Shown: positions 8,865-18,233, counted from the first letter of the stretch. The stretch is 64,000 nucleotides of DNA from Cryobacterium frigoriphilum (GCF_004403305.1 NZ_SOHE01000016.1:62001-126000), one strand, 5' to 3'. The notes: generated by a model not told the origin, from the sequence alone. Program-made: numbers and translations.

Positions 8865-10326
8865 GGCCCTGGGCACGGACTTCGGTCTGCTGAGTCCGCT
8901 CGACGCGGGCACCCGGGCCGCCGCGCTGACCGGGGATCGGGCCTGGCTGCAGGCCCTCGTCGACACCGAGCTCGCTCTGACCCGCTCGCTCGTGGCGGCT
9001 GGTCTCGCCCCCGACTGGATGTTCCCGGTCTGTGACGCGCTGACGGATGCAGCCACTCTCGATCTGGCGGCCATCGCCGCGGCCGGACGTGGCGGCGGCA
9101 ACCCCGTCATTCCGCTCGTGAAGCACCTGGCGGCGGCCGCCGAACGGCAGTACCCGGGCGCATCCGACCACATTCACGTGGGCGCAACGAGCCAGGACAT
9201 ACTCGACACGGCGGCCATGCTCGTCGGCAGCCGGGTCGCCGCGGAGGTTCACGCCCAACTCGCCGGGTTCGCCGGCGCCCTCGCCGGGCTCGCCAGAGAC
9301 CACCGCGACACGGTCATGGCCGGCCGTACACTTGGGCAGCAGGCGTCGCCGACAAGCTTTGGTTTCGTCGCGGCCGGCTGGCTTGACGCCGTACTGGCGG
9401 CCAGCGCGCGCCTTGAATCGGTCACCGTAGGCCTGCCCGTGCAGTTCGGCGGTGCGGTCGGCAACCTGTCGGTGCTCACCGAAATTGCCCGCACCCGCCG
9501 CGCATCCGATCGCGCCCACGCCGACCGCGCCCACACCGACAACATCGTGCACGACGTGCTGCGCGATTTCGCCGGTCGACTCGGCTTGGCCGTTCCAAGC
9601 CTGGCCTGGCACACCAACCGGCTGCCGGTCACCGACCTCGGCTCCGCGCTGGCCGCCGCGATCGGCGTTGTGGGCTCTTTCGCCCTCGACGTCTCGGTAC
9701 TCTCCCGTACCGAGATCGCCGAACTTTCCGAACGGCTCGGGGCGGGCGAGGGGGGTTCCTCCGCCATGCCGCACAAGCGCAACCCGGTCACGGCGGTTCT
9801 TGTCGTCGCGGCCGCCCGACAGGCGCCGGGCCTGCTGGCGACGCTGTATGGCTCCCTGCTGACAGAGGACCAGCGCCCGAGCGGGGCCTGGCACGCCGAG
9901 TGGCCGCCCCTGCGCGAGTTGGAACGCCTCGCCGTGGCCGCGGCGACCGGCGCCGCCTCGTTGGCCGACCGCCTCGATGTCGATGCCGAGCGGATGCGTG
10001 GCAACCTCGACCTGACTGACGGCCTCATCTTCAGCGAACGGGTCACAACGGTGCTCGCCGAGGCGCTCGGCAAGACCACCGCCTTCGGGCTGGTTCAGCG
10101 GGCCTCCGAGGAAGCCTTTCTTACCCACCGGCCCCTGCAGATCGTGCTCTCGGGCATGCTCTCCGCCGAGGGTGCCGATGAGTCCCTGCGGGCCCGCGCC
10201 TGGGCGGCCTTCGACTACGCCGGTGATCTCGGTCAGTCCGGCGCGGGCATCGACCGCGTGCTGGCCCGGCACGGCGCCGGCACACTACTCACCACCGTCG
10301 ATACAGCAAGGATATCCAGACCATGA
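8857..10326 (+). CDS. pcaB: 3-carboxy-cis,cis-muconate cycloisomerase
   Basis: 489-aa member of the fumarase/aspartase superfamily that converts 3-carboxymuconate to 4-carboxymuconolactone. Visible signatures are HVGATSQDILDTA (C1 region), GRTLGQQASPTSFG, and the C3 signature GEGGSSAMPHKRNPV with the flexible catalytic loop. The C-terminus (about residues 380-450) is typical of PcaB. It overlaps its neighbours by 8 and 4 bp. Confidence 0.95.
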   Translation: MPEALGTDFGLLSPLDAGTRAAALTGDRAWLQALVDTELALTRSLVAAGLAPDWMFPVCDALTDAATLDLAAIAAAGRGGGNPVIPLVKHLAAAAERQYPGASDHIHVGATSQDILDTAAMLVGSRVAAEVHAQLAGFAGALAGLARDHRDTVMAGRTLGQQASPTSFGFVAAGWLDAVLAASARLESVTVGLPVQFGGAVGNLSVLTEIARTRRASDRAHADRAHTDNIVHDVLRDFAGRLGLAVPSLAWHTNRLPVTDLGSALAAAIGVVGSFALDVSVLSRTEIAELSERLGAGEGGSSAMPHKRNPVTAVLVVAAARQAPGLLATLYGSLLTEDQRPSGAWHAEWPPLRELERLAVAAATGAASLADRLDVDAERMRGNLDLTDGLIFSERVTTVLAEALGKTTAFGLVQRASEEAFLTHRPLQIVLSGMLSAEGADESLRARAWAAFDYAGDLGQSGAGIDRVLARHGAGTLLTTVDTARISRP

Positions 10327-11579
10327 GCCATCCCACCCTGCTTTGCACGCTCGACCCGGCACTCAGCGGCGCGGGCGACGCACCCCTGCTCGTGCTGGGC
10401 CCCTCGCTGGGCACCACGACGGCCCTGTGGGCCGGCCTCGTTGCCACGCTCAGCCAGACCCACCGGGTGCTGCGCTTCGACCTGCCCGGCCACGGCATGA
10501 GCCCCGCCGCGACAGACGCCTTCACCGTGGCCGACCTCGCGGCCGCGGTGATCGACCTCGTCGACGCGGTCGGCGGCGGCGATTTTCACTACGCGGGCAT
10601 CTCGCTCGGTGGTGCCGTCGGGCTGCAGCTCGCCCTCGACTACCCGCAGCGCCTGACGAGTCTCGCCGTGATCTGCTCCGGATCCGTCGTCGGCACGCCG
10701 GAGGGCTGGCTCACCCGCGCCGCCCAGGTGCGCGCGAGCGGCACCCCGGCCCTCATCGTCGGCAGCGCCGAACGCTGGTTCGCTCCGGGCTTTCTCGAGC
10801 GCGACCCGGGAAGCGGATCGGCCGCCCTGCACACGCTCATGGACATCGACGACGAGTCCTATGCACGCTGCTGCGAAGCGCTCGCCGGTTTCGATGTGAC
10901 GGATGCCGTGGGCGGCATCCGCACACCGACCCTGCTGGTCGCCGGCGCGCTTGACCAGGTCATCTCGACCGCATCGATGCGGCAGCTCGGCGAGCGGATG
11001 CCCACCGCGCAGGTCGCCGAAGTGGCCGAGGCCGCGCACCTTCCCTCCCTCGAGCGCCCCGAAGCCCTCGCCGCGCTGCTGCTGCCGCTCATCGCGCCGA
11101 CGCCGCTCGCCGCAGTGCTGAATACACCAGTGCTGAATACACCAGCGCCGAATACTCCCGTGCAGCGTGACAGCGTTTATGACGCCGGCATGGTCGTGCG
11201 GCGCGAGGTGCTCGGCGATGCGCACGTGGACCGGGCGACCGCGGCGATCACCCCGGAAACCGCCGATTTTCAGGATTTCATCACCCGCTACGCCTGGGGC
11301 GAGATCTGGACCCGTCCGGGACTTGATCGCCGCACCCGCAGTTTTCTCACGATCGCGGCCCTCGTCACCGGCGGCCATGAGGGCGAACTGGCGATGCACG
11401 TGCGCGCCGCCCTGACCAACGGGCTCAGCCGCGCCGAGATCAGCGAAGCGATACTGCACACCGCAATCTACGCCGGAGTGCCGGCCGCGAACGCGGCCTT
11501 CGCGATCGCCCGCGAGACCTTCGCCGATCTCGACGCCGCTGGTGCCGCTCTTCCGGCCGACCTGCCCGCCACGAACTAA
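10323..11579 (+). CDS. pcaL: Fused 3-oxoadipate enol-lactonase / 4-carboxymuconolactone decarboxylase
   Basis: 418-aa fusion catalysing two successive steps. Residues 1 to about 255 are an alpha/beta hydrolase (PcaD) with nucleophile Ser94 in GISLGG and His in EAAHLPSLERPE. Residues about 285-400 are the decarboxylase (PcaC; GEIWTRPGLDRRTRSFLTIAALV, GHEGELAMHVRAA, ILHTAIYAGVPAANAAF). The order D-C is the usual actinobacterial PcaL arrangement. The linker contains three tandem LNTPV-like repeats encoded at 11115-11159. It overlaps pcaB by 4 bp; pcaI follows after 12 bp. Confidence 0.93.
   Translation: MSHPTLLCTLDPALSGAGDAPLLVLGPSLGTTTALWAGLVATLSQTHRVLRFDLPGHGMSPAATDAFTVADLAAAVIDLVDAVGGGDFHYAGISLGGAVGLQLALDYPQRLTSLAVICSGSVVGTPEGWLTRAAQVRASGTPALIVGSAERWFAPGFLERDPGSGSAALHTLMDIDDESYARCCEALAGFDVTDAVGGIRTPTLLVAGALDQVISTASMRQLGERMPTAQVAEVAEAAHLPSLERPEALAALLLPLIAPTPLAAVLNTPVLNTPAPNTPVQRDSVYDAGMVVRREVLGDAHVDRATAAITPETADFQDFITRYAWGEIWTRPGLDRRTRSFLTIAALVTGGHEGELAMHVRAALTNGLSRAEISEAILHTAIYAGVPAANAAFAIARETFADLDAAGAALPADLPATN
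11115..11159 (+). repeat. pcaL: Three tandem 15-bp repeats in the PcaL linker
   Basis: GTGCTGAATACACCA occurs twice exactly (11115-11129, 11130-11144), followed by a degenerate copy GCGCCGAATACTCCC. The repeats keep frame and encode VLNTP-VLNTP-APNTP between the hydrolase and decarboxylase domains. Their lower GC than the surroundings suggests recent slippage expansion. Confidence 0.9.
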
Positions 11580-11591
11580 GGACATCGTTCC

Positions 11592-12398
11592 ATGGATAAG
11601 ACTTTTTCTTCTGCGGCCGCCGCGGTTGCCGATATTCCCGATGGGGCGTCCATTGCCGTCGGCGGGTTCGGGCTGGTGGGGGTGCCGATCGTGTTGATTC
11701 GGGCGTTGCTCGCGCAGGGCACCACGGGCCTGCATGTGGTGAGCAACAACTGTGGTGTTGATGGTTGGGGCCTCGGTGAGTTGCTGCGTGAGGGCCGTAT
11801 CAGCCGGGTCATTGCGTCGTATATCGGTGAGAACAAGGACTTCGCCCGCCGCTACCTCGGCGGTGAGCTCGAGGTAGAGCTGACCCCGCAGGGCACCCTG
11901 GCCGAGCGTCTGCGTGCCGGTGGTACCGGAATTCCGGCGTTCTTCACCGCGAGTGGGGTGGGCACCATGGTCGCCGAGGGCGGACTGCCGTGGCGCTACG
12001 GCCCGGATGGTGAGGTGGTGGTGTCGTCGCCGCCGAAAGAGACCCGGCTGATCTCGTCGCTGGGCAGTGAGAAGGAGTACGTGCTCGAAGAGGCGATCGT
12101 CACCGACTATGCCTTCGTGCGTGCCGCGAAGGGTGACCGGCACGGCAATCTGGTGTTCGAGAAGTCGGCTCGCAACTTCAACCCGGTGGCCGGTATGGCC
12201 GGCCGCATCACGATCGCCGAGGTCGACGAACTCGTCGAACCCGGCGAGATCGACCCTGACCAGGTGCATCTGCCCGGCATCTATGTGAACCGCATCGTGC
12301 AGCTCGGCGCAGCGGATGCCGCCGACCTGCCGATCGAGAAGACCACGACCCGGCCGCGCCCGGCATCCGCTGCCGCGACCGTGAATGGAGCGAACTGA
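11592..12398 (+). CDS. pcaI: 3-oxoadipate CoA-transferase subunit A
   Basis: 268-aa alpha subunit of the family I CoA-transferase that moves CoA from succinyl-CoA to beta-ketoadipate. The N-terminus shows [13 protein letters not shown] (the glycine-rich CoA-transferase 1 signature) and VVSNNCGVD; later [26 protein letters not shown] is typical. The C-terminal 25 residues are a low-complexity tail rich in Ala, Thr and Pro. Codon bias toward GTG/GGT in the early part differs slightly from pcaL. It overlaps pcaJ by 1 bp. Confidence 0.93.
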   Translation: MDKTFSSAAAAVADIPDGASIAVGGFGLVGVPIVLIRALLAQGTTGLHVVSNNCGVDGWGLGELLREGRISRVIASYIGENKDFARRYLGGELEVELTPQGTLAERLRAGGTGIPAFFTASGVGTMVAEGGLPWRYGPDGEVVVSSPPKETRLISSLGSEKEYVLEEAIVTDYAFVRAAKGDRHGNLVFEKSARNFNPVAGMAGRITIAEVDELVEPGEIDPDQVHLPGIYVNRIVQLGAADAADLPIEKTTTRPRPASAAATVNGAN

Positions 12399-13093
12399 TG
12401 GCCCTCACCCGTAACCAGATGGCCGCGCGCGCCGCCCAGGAGCTCGCCGCGGATTCGTATGTCAATTTGGGCATTGGATTGCCGACGCTCATCCCGAACT
12501 TTCTGCCGGATGGTGTGCACGTCGTGCTGCACTCCGAGAACGGGGTGCTGGGGGTGGGCCCGTATCCGTGGGAGGGCGAGGCCGATCCGAAACTGATCAA
12601 TGCCGGCAAGGAGACCGTGACCGTGAATGCGGGGGCGGCGTACTTTGACTCGGCGCAGAGCTTCGGCATGATTCGCGGCGGCATGATCGACGTTGCCGTG
12701 CTCGGCGCGATGCAGGTGAGCGTGGCCGGGGACATCGCGAACTGGGCGGTGCCGGGCAAGATGATCAAGGGCATGGGCGGTGCGATGGATCTCGTGCACG
12801 GCGCCGACACCGTGATCGTGGTCATGGAACATGTCACCAAGACCGGCGAACACAAGATCAAGACCGTCTGCGACCTGCCCCTGACCGGGAAGGCCGTGGT
12901 GACGCGCATCATCACCGACCTCGCCGTGATCGACATCACCCCCGAGGGTCTCGTGCTGAGTGAACTCGCGCCCGGCGTCAGCGTTGATGAGGTGCAGGCC
13001 GCGACCGAGGCGCCCCTGTTGGTGCCGGCCACGCCGCTGACCATTCGCACCATGATCGATCCCACCAGCACCGATGACGGAGTTGCCGCATGA
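12398..13093 (+). CDS. pcaJ: 3-oxoadipate CoA-transferase subunit B
   Basis: 231-aa beta subunit with the active-site Glu47 in HSENGVLG, preceded by [23 protein letters not shown] and [11 protein letters not shown] further match the family. With PcaI it forms beta-ketoadipyl-CoA. Starts are coupled: the pcaI stop overlaps by 1 bp and the pcaF ATG overlaps its own stop by 4 bp. Confidence 0.94.
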   Translation: MALTRNQMAARAAQELAADSYVNLGIGLPTLIPNFLPDGVHVVLHSENGVLGVGPYPWEGEADPKLINAGKETVTVNAGAAYFDSAQSFGMIRGGMIDVAVLGAMQVSVAGDIANWAVPGKMIKGMGGAMDLVHGADTVIVVMEHVTKTGEHKIKTVCDLPLTGKAVVTRIITDLAVIDITPEGLVLSELAPGVSVDEVQAATEAPLLVPATPLTIRTMIDPTSTDDGVAA

Positions 13094-14325
13094 CGAGTAC
13101 CAGAACCCCCACAGCCCTGCGCGAGGTCGTCATCTGTGAGCCGGTGCGCACCCCGATCGGCCGGTTCGGCGGCGCGTTCAAGACCGTCGCGCCGGCCGAT
13201 CTCGCCGCGGCGGTCATCGCCGCGCTCATCGAACGCACCGGACTCGACGGCGCCTTCGTCGATGACGTGATCTTCGGCCAGGCCTACCCCACGGCCGAAG
13301 CCGCCCCGGTCGCCCGCGTCGCCGCCCTCAACGCGGGGCTCCCGGTCACCGTCGGGGGCGTGCAGGTCGACCGCCGCTGCGGCAGCGGATTGCAGGCCGT
13401 GCTCGACGCCGCGATGCAGGTGCAGACCGGGGTCAGCGACCTAGCGATCGCCGGCGGCGTCGACGTGATGAGTCAGGCTCCCTTCTATACCGTGGATTCC
13501 CGCTGGGGTGTCGGCGGAACGGCCGGAATGCTGCTGCGTGATGCGCTCGGCCGTGGCCGCGAAACCGCCGGCGGTCGCCGTTTTCCGGTGCCGGGCGGCA
13601 TGCTCGAGACTGCCGAGAACCTGCGCCGCGACTACGGGCTCGGCCGTGAGGAGCAGGACCGCCTGGCGGTCGAATCGCAGCGCCGGGCGTTGGCATCCGT
13701 CGCCGCTGGCCTCTTCACCGACGAGATCGTGCCCGTCACCGTGCCCGGCCGCAAGGGCCCCACGATCGTCTCGGTCGACGAGACTCCGCGCGCGACGACG
13801 CTCGAGGCCCTCGCCGGCCTGAAGCCCATCCTCGGCAAAGCGGATGCCGCCGCGACCGTCACCGCCGGCAACGCGAGCGGGCAGAACGATGCGGCCGCGG
13901 CGTGCATCGTGACGACCCCGGAACGCGCCGCCGAACTCGGCCTCACCCCGCTCGTGCGCCTCGCGTCCTGGGCGCGCGCCGGCGTCGAGCCCAGCCGGAT
14001 GGGCCTCGGGCCGGTGCCGGCGACGAAGCTCGCGCTCGAACGCGCTGGCCTGAGCCTGGCGGACATCGACCTGATCGAGCTCAACGAGGCCTTCGCCGCG
14101 CAGGTGCTCGCCGTCAGCCGGGAATGGAACTTCACCGACGCGGATTGGGAACGCACCAACGTGAACGGTTCGGGCATCTCGCTCGGGCACCCGGTCGGAG
14201 CGACCGGCGCCCGTATTCTCGCGACCGCCGCGCGGCACCTGCAGCGCACAGACGGTCAGTTTTTGCTCGAGACCATGTGCATCGGCGGCGGCCAGGGCCT
14301 CGCCGCCATCTGGGAACGCGTCTAA
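13090..14325 (+). CDS. pcaF: Beta-ketoadipyl-CoA thiolase
   Basis: 411-aa thiolase ending the pathway by cleaving beta-ketoadipyl-CoA to succinyl-CoA and acetyl-CoA. Nucleophilic Cys97 lies in [11 protein letters not shown]; His in [10 protein letters not shown] (near residue 365) and Cys in CIGGGQG (near 396) complete the triad. NEAFAAQ is also present. It could act on other 3-ketoacyl-CoAs, but position as last gene of pcaHGBLIJF supports this role. A 13-bp-stem hairpin follows at 14392. Confidence 0.93.
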   Translation: MTSTRTPTALREVVICEPVRTPIGRFGGAFKTVAPADLAAAVIAALIERTGLDGAFVDDVIFGQAYPTAEAAPVARVAALNAGLPVTVGGVQVDRRCGSGLQAVLDAAMQVQTGVSDLAIAGGVDVMSQAPFYTVDSRWGVGGTAGMLLRDALGRGRETAGGRRFPVPGGMLETAENLRRDYGLGREEQDRLAVESQRRALASVAAGLFTDEIVPVTVPGRKGPTIVSVDETPRATTLEALAGLKPILGKADAAATVTAGNASGQNDAAAACIVTTPERAAELGLTPLVRLASWARAGVEPSRMGLGPVPATKLALERAGLSLADIDLIELNEAFAAQVLAVSREWNFTDADWERTNVNGSGISLGHPVGATGARILATAARHLQRTDGQFLLETMCIGGGQGLAAIWERV

Positions 14326-14391
14326 CCCGACCCCTGCGCGCCCGCCGACCCCGGCTGCCGCGCCGCGTGGGCCTCCGGGCGCACCGTCGTT

Positions 14392-14423
14392 ACGCGGGCG
14401 CAGGGTAGAACCTGCGCCCGCGT
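14392..14423 (+). terminator. Strong GC hairpin after the pca operon
   Basis: A perfect 13-bp stem (ACGCGGGCGCAGG pairing with CCTGCGCCCGCGT) with a 6-nt loop, 66 bp after the pcaF stop. There is no T-run, so it is an L-shaped or processing hairpin rather than a classical intrinsic terminator. Confidence 0.55.
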
Positions 14424-14545
14424 CGTGAACCGGTAGTTGTCAACCTGACTGAGACACGAGGTGGGTGTTGATGTCGGCGGGTGGGGGCAGTGGCGGGGCT
14501 CTTCGCTGCGCGGGTGTCTCGACCGGCTCGACAACCGGCGCCGCT

Positions 14546-14709
14546 GCGCCGCTGCGCGGGTGCTACGCCACCCTGCCGGGAAGTCGGGGTGGAGCTGCGC
14601 GGGTGCTGCGCCGCTGCGCGGGAGTTGCGCCACCCTGCCGGGAGGCCGGGGTGGAGCTGCGCGGGTGCTGCGCCGCTGCGCGGGTGGCACGCCTCCCGCG
14701 CAGCGGCGC
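14546..14709. repeat. 62-bp GC-rich tandem repeat ending in a 15-bp-stem hairpin
   Basis: The 15-mer GCGCCGCTGCGCGGG recurs at 14546, 14608 and 14670, exactly 62 bp apart, and the intervening sequence is also largely repeated; a 38-bp stretch (14585-14622 and 14647-14684) is identical in both. The third 15-mer is followed after 10 bp by its perfect reverse complement (14695-14709). It lies in the gene-free gap 14326-15049 between the convergent pca and tct operons. No convincing gene lies in that gap; reading frames there come from the repeats. Confidence 0.85.
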
Positions 14710-14869
14710 ACTACCCGCGCAGCTCCCGGCAGGGGGTGTGGGGGCGTTCGCTGCGCGGGGGTTGCGCCGGCGCCACGATGTGTCTCACGACCCTCATGGC
14801 AACTAGCGAACCTGCGCCCGACGCCACCCCACCGACACGGCCACCTTCACCCGTCCCGCGCCACTGGCC

Positions 14870-14977
14870 GCCCGTGCCCGTACCATTCGACGGTGTCTGA
14901 CGCTCCGGCAGCCGATTCCGGTCCGGACATGGGGGTGTCAGCGCTGATCTTCCGTCGAATGGTACACACACACGGGC
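14870..14977. repeat. Long-arm inverted repeat element, copy 1
   Basis: Perfect 14-bp arms GTACCATTCGACGG (14880-14893) and CCGTCGAATGGTAC (14952-14965) enclose 58 bp; GCCCGTG/CACGGGC (14870-14876, 14971-14977) extend the pairing outward. The same arms occur at 63871-63958 with a different interior, so this is a dispersed element. It sits between the convergent pcaF and tctA ends. It may be a REP/MITE-like unit or a bidirectional 3'-end structure. Confidence 0.8.
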
Positions 14978-15049
14978 AGAGTTGAGGGCGGGACGGCCTG
15001 GGGCCGTCCCGCCCACGCGCGGTGTGTTGTGTGCGGCAGCTGGCGCGGG

Positions 15050-16579
15050 TTAGGGCACCATGGACGGCAGGTCCGAACCCTTGCTGGCGTTCTTGCGTCG
15101 CTGCACGAGACCGCGAAGCGGCGGCAGAATCAGTGCGCTGAGGGCGATCAGCAGCAGGATCACCGCGATCGGGCTCGTGAAGATGGATGCCCAGCCGTCG
15201 ATGATCAGGGCGCGGCGCAGGTTCGATTCGGCCAGGGGGCCGAGGATAAGCCCGAGTACCGCCGGGCCGGCCGGAAACCCAAAGCGCAGCATGAACAGCC
15301 CGACCAGGCTCGCGATCATCATGGTGAACACGTCGAAGACGCTGTTGCTGACCGAGTACGTCCCCACCATGCAGAAGATCAGAATGATGACCCACAAGTA
15401 CCGGCTGGGCAGTTCAAGCAGCTTCACCATGCCGCGCATGCGCAGCAGGCTGAGCACCAGGGTGAGCACGGTAGCGATCAGCATGATGGTCACGAGTGAT
15501 GAGATCAGGTCGGGGTTCGTGCTGAACAGGGCCGGTCCGGGTTGAATTCCCCAGATCATCATGGAGCCGATCATGACCGCCATGACGGAGTCCCCAGGCA
15601 CGCCGAGGGCCATCGTGGTGGCCACGCTGCCGCCGAGTGTGGCGGTGCTGGAGGTGTCCCCGGCGGTGAGTCCCTCGAATGATCCCTTTCCGAACTCTTC
15701 CTTGTGCTTCGAGGTCTTCTTGGCGTTGTCCCACGCGATGATGCCGGCAATGTCGCCGCCGACGGCGGGTACGAGGCCAACGACTGAACCGGTCACGGCG
15801 CCGATACCCATCGGCTTGGCGAGGCGGCGCATGAGCTGGGCGTCGGGCATCCACTGGCCCATCTGGGTGACGGGCTTGGCGTGATGCTGTTTGTGCCGGG
15901 TGATGATCTGGTTGAGTACCTCGGCGACGCCGAAGAAGCCAATGATCACGGCGATGAAGGGGATGCCGCCGTTGAGCTCGAGGATACCGAAGGTGAACCG
16001 CGGGTCGCCCGTGATCGGATCGCGGCCCACGGTCGAGAGTACGAGACCGAAGGCTCCCGCAGCGAGACCCTTGATGATGCGGCCCGAGGAGACTCCGACC
16101 ATCATGGTGAGTCCGAAGACGACCAGGGCGAACATTTCCGGCGGACCGAACTGCATGGCGAAAGCCGACAGCGGAACCGCGGCGATCGCGAGGATCGCGA
16201 TGCCGAAGATCATGCCGACGGCCGAGCCGAAGGCCGAGGTCGTCAGCGCGAGCCCCGCCTTGCCCTGCAGGGCGAGCGGATATCCGTCAAAGGTCGTCGA
16301 GATCGAGGACGGCGTTCCCGGCGTGTTCAGCAGGATCGCCGGCACCCGGTCGCCGAACTGTGCGGCCACATAGATGGTCAGCAGCACGGCAAGGCCCTGT
16401 GTGGGCTCCAGCGTCAGCGTGAATCCGCTGGCCAGGGCGATGGCCATGGTGGCCGTGACGCCGGGGAAGGCGCCGACCAGCATGCCGATGCAGATACCGA
16501 GAACGATATAGATCAGGGTGTCGGGCTGCAGAACGGCCAAAATGCCGTCGGTGACCGGGGACGCAAGAATGTTGATCAT
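15050..16579 (-). CDS. tctA: Tripartite tricarboxylate transporter, large membrane subunit (TctA family)
   Basis: 509-aa polytopic membrane protein with about 10-12 helices. TctA hallmarks: GICIGMLVGAFPGVTATMAIALASGFT near the N-terminus, NTPGTPSSISTTFDGYPLALQGKAG, and the related second half GLVPAVGGDIAGIIAWDNAKKTSK. It forms the sodium- or proton-coupled channel with TctB and takes substrate from the binding protein. It overlaps tctB by 4 bp (ATGA). The substrate is unknown; neighbouring genes suggest an aromatic or hydroaromatic carboxylate. Confidence 0.92.
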   Translation of the reverse strand: MINILASPVTDGILAVLQPDTLIYIVLGICIGMLVGAFPGVTATMAIALASGFTLTLEPTQGLAVLLTIYVAAQFGDRVPAILLNTPGTPSSISTTFDGYPLALQGKAGLALTTSAFGSAVGMIFGIAILAIAAVPLSAFAMQFGPPEMFALVVFGLTMMVGVSSGRIIKGLAAGAFGLVLSTVGRDPITGDPRFTFGILELNGGIPFIAVIIGFFGVAEVLNQIITRHKQHHAKPVTQMGQWMPDAQLMRRLAKPMGIGAVTGSVVGLVPAVGGDIAGIIAWDNAKKTSKHKEEFGKGSFEGLTAGDTSSTATLGGSVATTMALGVPGDSVMAVMIGSMMIWGIQPGPALFSTNPDLISSLVTIMLIATVLTLVLSLLRMRGMVKLLELPSRYLWVIILIFCMVGTYSVSNSVFDVFTMMIASLVGLFMLRFGFPAGPAVLGLILGPLAESNLRRALIIDGWASIFTSPIAVILLLIALSALILPPLRGLVQRRKNASKGSDLPSMVP

Positions 16580-17106
16580 AGGGGAACCCGCAATACCAGA
16601 ACGAAGAGGATGTGGAGGATGACGGACACGAGGGCGGGGAAAGCGAGCACCGCTTTCCAGCCCCGGGCCCCGTAGAGCGCGGTCAGCGCCAGGGAGACGA
16701 CGAAGGTGATCAGCCAGAACTGCAGAACGTTCCAGAGCAACACGTAGCCGACCAGCAGCATGGCCGTGGCGCAGAATCTGCTGACGCCCCAGCCGTTGAG
16801 CGGATCAGGGATGTCGGCGGGGCGTACGCCCCGCAGCACGTTGACGAAGACGAGCAACGCCCCGAATACGATCAGGCTGTAGCCGAGCATGGACGGCCAG
16901 AACGCCGGCCCCAGCTCGACTCCGACCTGGGAATTGATGTCCTGGGCAAAGACCAGAACACCGATTCCGAAACCGATGCAGGTCGCCACGGGAACGAGTT
17001 CCCGCAGGCGATACGACCGGCCCGTCACGAGAGCGTCCGACACGGTCGGCAGAGCTGTCGGCTGGCCGACTGACGACTGACTTTCGACTGACGACTGAGC
17101 CGTCAC
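16576..17106 (-). CDS. tctB: Tripartite tricarboxylate transporter, small membrane subunit (TctB family)
   Basis: About 176 aa with four predicted helices (LRELVPVATCIGFGIGVLVF, FWPSMLGYSLIVFGALLVFV, TAMLLVGYVLLWNVLQFW, and VLAFPALVSVILHILFVLVL), the standard TctB layout. I prefer GTG 17106, which has AAAGAGA upstream; an in-frame GTG at 17121 would add five residues but lacks a ribosome site. It lies between the binding protein and TctA in one operon. Confidence 0.88.
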   Translation of the reverse strand: MTAQSSVESQSSVGQPTALPTVSDALVTGRSYRLRELVPVATCIGFGIGVLVFAQDINSQVGVELGPAFWPSMLGYSLIVFGALLVFVNVLRGVRPADIPDPLNGWGVSRFCATAMLLVGYVLLWNVLQFWLITFVVSLALTALYGARGWKAVLAFPALVSVILHILFVLVLRVPL

Positions 17107-17133
17107 GATGATCTCTTTCACGAGTGGATGGCC

Positions 17134-18102
17134 CTAGTCGCCCTGCGCGAGTTCAATCCACGGGCCGTAGCGTACGGCTTCCTGCTCGATGAAGGTGGAC
17201 ATCTCGGCCGAGTCACGCTGGAACGGCAACTGGTTGGCCGCTTCCATGATCTTGATGTAGGCCGGGTCGTTCACGGCCGTGGCGAGTGCGCTCGAGAGAG
17301 CCTGCACGATGTCGTCGGGGGTTCCGGCGGGCGCCATGACGCCGATCCAGGACGCATTCTGCAGGTCGATGCCCTGCTCCTTTGCCGTCGGCACATCGGG
17401 GTTGTTCGGGTCGCGCTCGTCCGTCAGCATGGCCAGGTAGCGCAGCTTGCCGGCATCCACCTGAATCTTCTGGTTGCCGATTCCGTCCGTTGAGAAGTCC
17501 ACGTCACCGGCGGCTGCTCCCGCAACCGCGGGGGCCGAGCCGTCGTAGGGAACGTTCTTCAGTTCGATCCCGGCCAGCTCCTGAAAGCCCTGAACGGTCG
17601 AGTCCCAGACGGACCCGACTCCCGGGCTCGAGAAGGTGACGTCGCCCGGGTTGGCTTTCGCGTCGGCGATCAGGTCCTGCAGGCTCTCGTAGGGGCTGTC
17701 GACGGGAACCGCGATGGCGCCGGGGCCCGATGACGCCTGGCCGATCGGAATGAAGTCACCCGGATCGACGTCATAGTTCTGGAACTGCAGGATGGCGACC
17801 TCGACGCCCATCACGGCCAGGCTGTAGCCGTCGGGATCCTGGTCCTTGAGCCAGTTGTACCCTACGGAGCCGTTGGCGCCGGGCCGGTTCTCGACGATGA
17901 TGCTCGCGCCCAGGTCGGCCTCGAGCAGCGGAGCCAGGCTGCGTGCGGTCAGATCGCCCGAGCCGCCTGCTGACCAGGGCACGACGAGGCGGATGTCCTG
18001 GGATGGATATTCGCCGTCGGCGGCCTGTTGGCCCGAGGCACATCCGGTCAACGCCAATACGGTAACGGCCCCGAGGGCCAGTGAACGAAGCTTGTTTTTC
18101 AC
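17134..18102 (-). CDS. tctC: Tripartite tricarboxylate transporter solute-binding lipoprotein (TctC/Bug family)
   Basis: 322-aa extracytoplasmic binding protein. A GTG start follows AAGGAG by 10 bp. The signal peptide ends in a lipobox LTGC at about residue 21, so it is membrane-anchored. Bug-family features: YPSQDIRLVVPWSAGGSGDLTAR, VENRPGANGSVGY, VPYDGSAPAVAGAAAGDVDF. It presents the carboxylate to TctAB. The upstream region shared with the divergent aroE-like gene holds an elaborate inverted-repeat operator (18178-18233). Confidence 0.93.
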   Translation of the reverse strand: MKNKLRSLALGAVTVLALTGCASGQQAADGEYPSQDIRLVVPWSAGGSGDLTARSLAPLLEADLGASIIVENRPGANGSVGYNWLKDQDPDGYSLAVMGVEVAILQFQNYDVDPGDFIPIGQASSGPGAIAVPVDSPYESLQDLIADAKANPGDVTFSSPGVGSVWDSTVQGFQELAGIELKNVPYDGSAPAVAGAAAGDVDFSTDGIGNQKIQVDAGKLRYLAMLTDERDPNNPDVPTAKEQGIDLQNASWIGVMAPAGTPDDIVQALSSALATAVNDPAYIKIMEAANQLPFQRDSAEMSTFIEQEAVRYGPWIELAQGD

Positions 18103-18177
18103 GCGCTATTCTCCTTCGAATATTGCAGTCATCGACCCTCGAGGGTCGGAAAGTGCGGTGTGTTCTGCTGTGAACCG

Positions 18178-18233
18178 TCAGCCCGGTGAGGCATTTTGTG
18201 CGCTAGACGCACATTTGTGCGTTACCGGGCTGA
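18178..18233. promoter_or_regulatory. Composite operator between tctC and the second shikimate dehydrogenase
   Basis: Perfect 10-bp arms TCAGCCCGGT (18178-18187) and ACCGGGCTGA (18224-18233) bracket three TGTGCG half-sites: 18197-18202, inverted at 18208-18213, and 18216-18221. The inner pair forms TGTGCG-N5-CGCACA. It is 76 bp upstream of the tctC start and 104 bp upstream of the divergent dehydrogenase start, so it may control both. The IclR protein at 19285 is the nearest regulator. Confidence 0.6.

Noticed and set aside
14546-14709. CRISPR-like array
   Set aside because: Only three partial units with nearly identical spacers and no cas genes; it is a tandem repeat.
14461-14985. Several overlapping open frames in the repeat region
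   Set aside because: They are created by the GC-rich repeat in all three frames, with no ribosome sites or recognisable domains.
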